Source: Homalodisca vitripennis (Eukaryota; Arthropoda; Insecta; Hemiptera; Cicadellidae). Taken from it: DNA of 64,000 nucleotides. The stretch lies in assembly GCF_021130785.1 (NCBI RefSeq), contig NC_060207.1, forward strand, positions 101,225,001-101,289,000, in the 5' to 3' direction. The position numbers and the translations under genes were made by a program. The notes under the pieces were generated by a model that made no database searches, was not told the DNA's origin, and worked only from the letters and a program-made list of their open reading frames with translations. This document shows, piece after piece, positions 60,701 through 64,000 of this stretch; position 1 is the stretch's first letter; every line of letters begins with the position of its first letter.

Positions 60701-63700
60701 CTGCTGACAGGGGCCTCCTATAACGATTCTTGTAAAAGTCCTTTTCAATCCCTTAACATCTTACCTCTGCCTTTATTGTATATTTTCCAATGCCTTTTGT
60801 ACATAAAGCAAAACCTAAGTTCATGTCCAGAAACTATACTCACGAGCACTTTAAAAGGAATACTTTACTTCTGCAATATCTTATCCATTGAACTACATTT
60901 TATCACAATTCCTCATACCTCCTGTATTACTCTGTATAATCACTTTATCACTCTACATGCCACTTTAGTTAAATGAAGAGCAATCGTATAAAAAGTTCAA
61001 GAAACTTCTTTTGCAATATATTGTCAATGAATGTTTCTATAGTGTTTCAGAATATATGACAATCAGACCACAGTTAGTCCCTAATAAGCGCTATGTGTGT
61101 TCTTGCTTCTTAAACTTAGTAATTCTGTCTTGTGGAGATTTAACTTGTAATTTTATCAATAAGATTCATACATTTATAATCACAGTGACTTTGTTGTTTA
61201 ACGTTTCTTTTGCCTTTTGCATGTACAAGGCGTGCCTGATGATGTAAATAAATAAATCAATTTTTAAAAGTAGGATTTCTCAAACTAAGTAGGTATGTGC
61301 GAGGGTTATCTGGAAAGTAAGGTCCGTTTCGCTGTAACTATTCGAGTGGTCAGCAACAGCGCAATGTACATGCACACCACTCCCAGCAAAATGATACCAT
61401 TTACAGTGAAATCACACTGCTGTTTACTATGCGAATTTAAGTTGTTCAAAATAATTAACCAACTTATTGGCTGCGAAATACGATCAGTTATTTGGTTTTT
61501 GACAGCAAGGAACGTTCCAGCAGCAGATATAGACAGATTATAGATAGATAAGCTAATTTTATGGCCCAAATTCAATAAGTGACAGCTAAGTGCGGAACTG
61601 AGTGAGCTTTCAAAGATTGACAGGAAAATGTTCATGATGAACTGCGATCTTGCCAGCAATCGGTGATCACAGAAGATTTGGTCAATGTCGTTTATAAAAA
61701 GATTCATGTAGAATGATGATTTACCATTTCATTATTACCATTGAAATTTCCGTAAGTAAAACAACATTGCACAAAATTGTCACTAAACATTTGAAATTTC
61801 ACAAATTGTGCTCGTGCTGGGTTCCCAGGCTGCTTACTGAGGAACACAAAATGAGAAGAATGGGTTGAAGAATTGCAATCTTAATACGCAACGTTATGGT
61901 GACCGTGTTTAGGGATAGACATGAAATATAAGTAGTTGAGTTTATGGAATGAGGATGAACAATATATGTAGCTACTTATTGCGACAGTCTGACTAAACTT
62001 TTACGTATAATACAGAATAATCAGCGTGACTTATTACATCTGGAGTTCTCTTGTTCCATGACAACACCAGACCCTACAATGCCATCCAAAACCCAAAACC
62101 TCATCAGATTATTTGTACAGACCAGACTTGGTGCCGAGTGACTTTCACTTGTTACGATACCTAAAGGAGTTTCTCGGTATTAGGCACTTCAACACTGAAA
62201 TGTGAAAGGAGCAGTTAAAGATTGGTTATTTTCACCGCAGAATCTATGACATCGGCATTCAAAAGGTCGTAGAGCCTTATGACAAATATTTAGACAAAAA
62301 TGGATACTATGTTGAAAAATAAAGAAACAGACGTCAGCAATCAAATGAAACAAGTTTTTGTGAAAAATCTAATATTATTTATTTTTTATAAGAAATCAGA
62401 CCTTACTTTCTGGATGATTCTTGTGTATATATTTAGATATTTTTTGTGTATAGTATATTTTTTATTGTTGCAACAAGGTAAACTCTACATGGCTTGTGAA
62501 ATGTAATTGACCTAAAATAAAAGCCAGTGACAGTTTTGAAACCTCTTAACAATGAACACTGAACTAACTAGTACCTGAAACAAGTCTGCTTCAAATTCAA
62601 AATTATCATGGGACTCCATCATATTACGTCATAGTGCTTCCATAAGATAATTATGGATAATTATGGTCCAGCAGCTAACTGCTAAATATATTCTCTATAT
62701 TTATAAGAATATATATGTGGGTTTATATTTAAAAAGTTTCCTCTCATGTGTACAGTTGGAGGAATTTAGCTGTGCTCGTAGGGCCCAAATACTATCCTTT
62801 CAACAAATAAACGCTATCTGTGTGGCGGGTTGCGTTTATGTGCTAGCCATTGAGATGAAGGCGCAACAATATCTTTAACGACTTTAAACTCACGATTTCG
62901 ATTTGCAGATTAGTATTGACAAATACATTATTTTCAAAAACAACACTATAACAACTGAAAAACAAGGATAAGTCCTATTATTGCTATTATTTGGCATTCT
63001 CTTATTATTTAATTCCACCACAATCAGCACTGTCACAAAACAGACTGATTGTAGTGAGTGTGATGAGTTATTTGGGCCAATACGATTCCTGAAAGGAGAG
63101 TTTTACCCATGAGTCACAGGAAATGTTTTCGGGACGCAGCGCATAATGCTGCCCCACCACCCCTTCCGCTTATCACCACACACTCAAGGTCACGCGCACA
63201 GCTAAAGTTCTCAAACTGTAAGGGTGGTTTAAAATTTGTCACTAAATGTGTATTAATTTGTAGTGTATTGGATTTAAGGTTTACAATAGTCTACATATAA
63301 ATAATACTTGTATATTTTTCAGGTATAAGAAATATTTTCAGGAAGTCTATTTAAAATCTGTTAAATAAATATATAGCAAACGATATATCGTTTATAACCT
63401 ATAGGTTAAGGAAGGGCAGAGTTTATTTCTCTAAAACTCTACAAATCCTTTCAAAATAGGTGATGTTTTTGATATCTTTATGTGATATTCGGTAACCAAC
63501 CAACTGGACTGAATATTTACCAGATGTAAAAATGACTTCTGATGAGTCTAAACTATTTTGTATTCTCTGAACAGGAGCACTCTTCCAACAGACTCAGATT
63601 CTAGCTTCACAAGTTCAGTACGCTGGAGAGATGAAGACTGCTATGACGGCGGAGGCTGCTGGGTTCTATGGCCAGTACTACCACTTGTACCAGATGTACC

Positions 63701-63918
63701 TGAGTGGGCTGGGTGGTGGTGATCCTGCTGCTGTAGTGCAAAGCGATGCACTGTACCGTTCACTCGACTCTGCCCTACTGGATTCCAAGCCTTACACACA
63801 CTACCATGATACACCCTGGCGCTACCGGTTCTATCATACTTTAGCGCACCTCACTAGTGTTCCCATCAGGGACTTCCTCGTGCTACGGTTCACCGGCATG
63901 CCTCCCTTCATCCCTTAA
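43583..63918 (+). CDS. Membrane-anchored short-chain dehydrogenase/reductase, 5 exons
   Basis: NAD(P)-dependent oxidoreductase of the classical SDR family, most like the steroid/retinol/hydroxybutyrate dehydrogenase branch (SDR9C-type); the substrate is not known. Exons 43583-43903, 46317-46422, 49966-50118, 50899-51051 and 63575-63918 have GT..AG borders (AG|GATT, AG|TGTT, AG|GGCG, AG|GAGC) and join in phase 0, 1, 1, 1 to 358 residues plus a stop. A hydrophobic helix at residues 34-49 should anchor it in a membrane. Cofactor motif TGCDSGVG at 66-73; an acidic LAVDVT strand at 114-119; NNAG at 149-152. The catalytic set is N174 (DVNLAG), S201 (INVTS), Y214 and K218 (YAASK). All motifs are present, so the spliced product should be active. 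Exon 3 is the last of a tandem array of copies; the last intron is 12.5 kb of transposons. Confidence 0.9.
44135..44740 (+). mobile_element. Internally deleted mariner in SDR intron 1
   Basis: The ends CAAGGCGTGATCAGAAAGTA and the complement of CAAGAGGCGTGTTCAGAAAG form imperfect inverted repeats after a TA (44133-44134). The N-terminal DNA-binding half of the transposase is missing. An open 102-codon frame (44212-44520) retains LLIDFLPRG, RGMLSNGIVLLHDNARLHT (second catalytic Asp in HDNARLH) and CPDLALSDYHLFLHMK (third Asp in SDYHLF). After a one-base shift near 44480 the protein tail continues, VGSWLHSLAGTFYKEGVDK, to a TGA at 44640-44642. The start of homology is abrupt at 44195, just after TTTTAG. 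Confidence 0.85.
44930..46268 (-). mobile_element. Second mariner-type remnant in SDR intron 1
   Basis: The minus strand from about 45930 to 45000 shows a transposase of the DUF4817/HTH type: YLSEQECIMILMMQDYRNWV, CNDTNPNRNSISKSGIQKTI, then PTPERPKLATNEALLLDVLQ in ORF 45832-45650, a CKVLHDSSYK-like stretch and NIVFxDEAIFILNG-like sequence in shifted frames (45490-45430). The catalytic C-terminal half is largely lost by 45000. The block is bracketed by two direct repeats of about 100 bp (45005-45105 and 46150-46268). Confidence 0.7.
47330..47695. repeat. Degenerate tandem repeat, three units
   Basis: Units begin at about 47339, 47461 and 47600 with TTGATAGAAA or TTGATGGAAA, followed by CCT(A)GAGCC-TTGAAATTTGGTAC, then T(C/T)CTCTTGGTCCAAGGAAGA, and end with TCTGTCTGTC-like runs. 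Period 122-139 bp. Sequences with this CTTGAAATTTGGTACATAGATTCCTCTTGG theme, split here only by mutations, are widespread in insect genomes; I cannot name the family. Confidence 0.65.
47700..48676. other. SDR intron 2 sequence, nothing recognised
   Basis: No repeat or coding signature was assigned. The stretch is moderately AT-rich and contains no copy of the exon array until 48677. Confidence 0.5.
48677..50105 (+). repeat. Tandem array of SDR exon 3 (146-bp unit, ~10 copies)
   Basis: Copies of exon 3 together with its TTGCAG acceptor repeat head to tail. A first, 5'-truncated copy starts at 48677 (lacking the acceptor and first 27 exon bases). Full units have exon starts at 48796, 48942, 49088, 49234, 49382, 49528, 49674, 49820 and 49966. 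The period is 146 bp, except one of 148 bp (extra TC at 49325). The joint is exon ...GTGTTG directly followed by TTGCAG. Only the last copy continues into CGCAAATATAAAG and a GT donor (50119). In the seven copies from 48942 to 49820 the Arg codon CGA is TAA, a stop; in the first two and the last it is CGA. The first copy and the 49528 copy share the variant GGCTGGACGTTTAAT. Confidence 0.95.
51700..52700 (+). pseudogene. Mariner transposase remnant in SDR intron 4
   Basis: A decayed mariner read on the + strand: VYKWYKHFKDGMSSI (51725), EEMVVNGCITIREVTDDV (51857), EVAQESLNEVNDDAVLLKQL (52028), then, after a gap, VYGYDVKT-like sequence (52105; the Asp-containing GDESWVYGYD block is degraded), VMLTVFFDFNGIVHND (52198-52245), LHDNNAPPHISL-like sequence (52390), SPDMAPCEFFSKIK (52480) and IEFEKCFEDWKKCWH-like sequence (52610). 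Stops and shifts are abundant. The 5' end is lost before about 51700. Confidence 0.78.
52740..53330. repeat. Unclassified dispersed-repeat-like sequence
   Basis: It contains TTGAAATTTGACATACTTGC and later GCTGAAATTTGACACACGTC in a similar context (CTTCTCATGTCCTAGAAGC, GTTGAAATGGGGTAG). This is internally repetitive at about 150 bp and typical of old insect repeats. No ORF. Family not identified. Confidence 0.4.
53373..53417. repeat. (AT)n microsatellite
   Basis: About 22 AT units beside the LINE linker fragment. Confidence 0.95.
53422..54300 (-). pseudogene. Two direct copies of a LINE linker fragment
   Basis: 53422-53629 and 54077-54290 are about 95% identical direct repeats. On the minus strand they encode LKQLRLDLTVVILVNKVKSV, WEVVRKETGT and SQLQINEIIVYNV. 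This is the segment between endonuclease and RT in a CR1/Jockey-type ORF2. The upstream-frame copy (54156-53899) extends further through IYSILNYHFINVSQNLDI. The first copy is interrupted at its edge by the 242-bp MITE; the second preserves the uninterrupted site. Confidence 0.75.
53630..53871. mobile_element. 242-bp TA-flanked MITE, copy 2
   Basis: It begins CTGATCGCGAGAGAAAAGAA and ends with the complement of CTGATGGTGAGAGAAAAGAA, flanked by TA at 53628-53629 and 53872-53873. It is nearly identical to the copy at 23028-23269 and has the same length. The adjacent duplicate of the host sequence has CCACTTACTTAGTC at 54279-54292 where this copy has CCACTTA-[MITE]-TACTTAGTC, giving the insertion point and the 2-bp TA duplication directly. 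Confidence 0.95.
54300..56520 (-). mobile_element. CR1/Jockey-like LINE, minus strand, in SDR intron 4
   Basis: Reading from 56520: the endonuclease tail (ITSTTQSAIDNIITNL, AMLSDHDGQLVTI), the linker (ORF 56386-56129 with LDKKPWVSEDLKLEK), RT part 1 (ORF 55686-55276), RT part 2 (ORF 55105-54734) and the thumb/C-terminus (ORF 54697-54452 with KKAICVILKLKWNESVKDHF and QLGIMTVYRAYIYI). It is 5'-truncated at about 56520, where it meets an oppositely oriented LINE. Stops separate each ORF. Confidence 0.87.
54734..55686 (-). pseudogene. LINE reverse transcriptase (YADD present)
   Basis: ORF 55686-55276 carries FPEKLKITKIKPLFKK, APNYQPLALLPVISKIYERA, IQHGFRKSKSVVTAATDFIE and VIGVFMDLHKAFDSI (first catalytic Asp block). 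After a gap with stops (GVPQGSILGPLLFL is recognisable at 55120-55080), ORF 55105-54734 carries LCLYADDPTLRISASS (YADD), ENNFILNPTKTSYMEF and ELKFLGLALDSSLTWNKSF. Catalytic residues are retained; the frame is broken at 55106-55275. Confidence 0.88.
56503..56963 (+). pseudogene. LINE RT fragment, part 1 (before the 3.6-kb transposon)
   Basis: The + frame gives YGVPQESILGPLLFIMFVND, LVMYADGTTVFSHKN (YADG in place of YADD) and NGLEINPKN. After a short frame loss comes IDSSLIWQQHISLL (56880), then KLNKTFYAIQT up to 56963. 5'-truncated at about 56500. Confidence 0.85.
57690..57732. repeat. (TA)n microsatellite
   Basis: About 21 TA units in the leader of the 3.6-kb transposon. Confidence 0.95.
58292..60345 (+). 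pseudogene. Transposase-like protein of the 3.6-kb element, fragmented
   Basis: Pieces in order: ORF 58292-58474 starting MAAQKNWAVISTKCCNPFK with a paired-cysteine end (CDTCRKK); ORF 58626-58934, lysine/glutamate-rich with LPESSQQEVVELIEESE and YMARKAKKLVQEKGI (a helix-turn-helix-like region); ORF 59087-59404 with IGFSKFCDLKPKNCILAGKS, GTHTVCVCTLHQNIKLMM and CYMDVCKECPG; ORF 59373-59555; ORF 59639-59908 with VVNCDFAENYSFVVQDEIQS and FHWTTSQATLHPFIIYY; then ITYFSDGKRCTVQEQE (59890) and SHGKSACDGLGGK (60010). CDFAEN, YFSDG and the CDG block look like three acidic active-site motifs of an RNase-H-fold transposase; that is inference. I have a memory of similar unannotated proteins in arthropod genomes. 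At least six frameshifts or stops make this copy dead. Confidence 0.75.
60564..61260 (+). pseudogene. LINE RT fragment, part 2 (after the 3.6-kb transposon)
   Basis: Continuation of the RT cut at 56963: SNAVDFPTLKQVYFAYVQFH, then ORF 60680-60976 with QKRIIRLLTGASYNDSCKSP and FQSLNILPLPLLYIFQCLLY, then a final block near 60975-61055 reading SYKKFKKLLLQYIVNECFYS and VSEYM, the standard C-terminus. The 3' end carries GATGATGTAAATAAATAAAT (61238-61257). The frame is intact over long stretches. Confidence 0.87.
61296..62427 (+). mobile_element. Mariner element, 1.13 kb, decayed, in SDR intron 4
   Basis: The left end TGTGCGAGGGTTATCTGGAA, continuing AGTAAGGTC, pairs with the complement of the right end (GACCTTACTTTCTGGATGAT then TCTTGTGTA), with TA on both sides (61294-61295 and 62428-62429). 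The + strand shows transposase fragments: AELSELSKIDRKMFMM (61590), a VPRLLTEEHKMRRMG-type block (61820-61860), LLFHDNTRPYNAIQNPKP (62045-62095; second catalytic Asp) and a degraded C-terminus near 62250-62300. About 200 bp are missing relative to a typical 1.3-kb mariner. Confidence 0.82.
62430..63574 (+). other. End of SDR intron 4
   Basis: No coding or repeat feature assigned. 63060-63230 is somewhat GC-richer (GACGCAGCGCATAATGCTGC) but shows no recognised domain. It ends in the acceptor ...CTGAACAG (63574). Confidence 0.45.
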
Positions 63919-64000
63919 CCCAGCCAGGGTCATACACCAGACAGAATATCTGTGATCAGTGTAATTTGAAATATAGCAGATGAATTAGGGGTCTCCACCT

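Overview
The window is nuclear DNA from an animal, almost certainly an insect. It is AT-rich, genes are split by GT..AG introns, and much of the space between exons is decayed transposable elements of the kinds common in insects (Tc1/mariner, piggyBac, hAT, Helitron, CR1/Jockey-like LINEs, a Ty3/gypsy remnant). A sap-feeding hemipteroid is a reasonable guess from this repeat mix, but nothing in the sequence proves it. I see no tRNA, rRNA or CRISPR. Only two host protein-coding genes are well supported, both on the + strand.

Host gene 1 (1-5630) is a beta-tubulin. Coding exons at 3599-3934, 4190-4318 and 4579-5400 encode residues 20-447 of a 447-residue protein. The exon for the first 19 residues was not found and should lie upstream of the window, so bases 1-3598 are the tail of a long first intron. 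Host gene 2 (43583-63918) is a membrane-anchored short-chain dehydrogenase/reductase (SDR). Its five exons (43583-43903, 46317-46422, 49966-50118, 50899-51051, 63575-63918) join in phase into 358 residues with a complete Asn-Ser-Tyr-Lys catalytic set. Its third exon sits at the end of a tandem array of about ten near-identical 146-bp copies of itself. Its last intron is 12.5 kb and packed with transposons.

Between the genes (5.6-43.5 kb) lies a transposon mosaic: a LINE with a triplicated RT segment, split by a mariner-type element (7.1-10.6 kb); a mariner-type element with ~0.5-kb inverted repeats (11.0-13.6 kb); a gypsy gag remnant abutting a piggyBac (14.3-17.1 kb); LINE and gypsy scraps (17.1-18.3 kb); a Helitron-like element (18.8-20.1 kb); a 242-bp TA-flanked MITE (23.0 kb); a 6.4-kb hAT element with perfect 8-bp target duplications that holds a 4.1-kb CR1-like LINE (23.66-30.06 kb); two inverted copies of a DDE transposon carrying a MITE at the same site (32.5-34.0 and 41.9-43.2 kb) plus a third copy without it (40.3-40.9 kb); and two LINEs lying head to head (34.45-40.25 kb).

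Inside the SDR introns are a deleted mariner (44.1 kb), a second mariner lineage (45-46 kb), a third (51.7 kb), a second copy of the 242-bp MITE with its empty site preserved nearby (53.6 kb), two opposed LINEs (54.3-61.1 kb), and a fourth mariner (61.3 kb). A 3.6-kb DNA transposon (56964-60559) interrupts one LINE; removing it plus one copy of its ACTA target duplication restores the LINE reading frame. That transposon, whose protein I cannot place in a superfamily with certainty, and the SDR exon array are the two most interesting items. Nearly all transposon genes are pseudogenes with stops and frameshifts.
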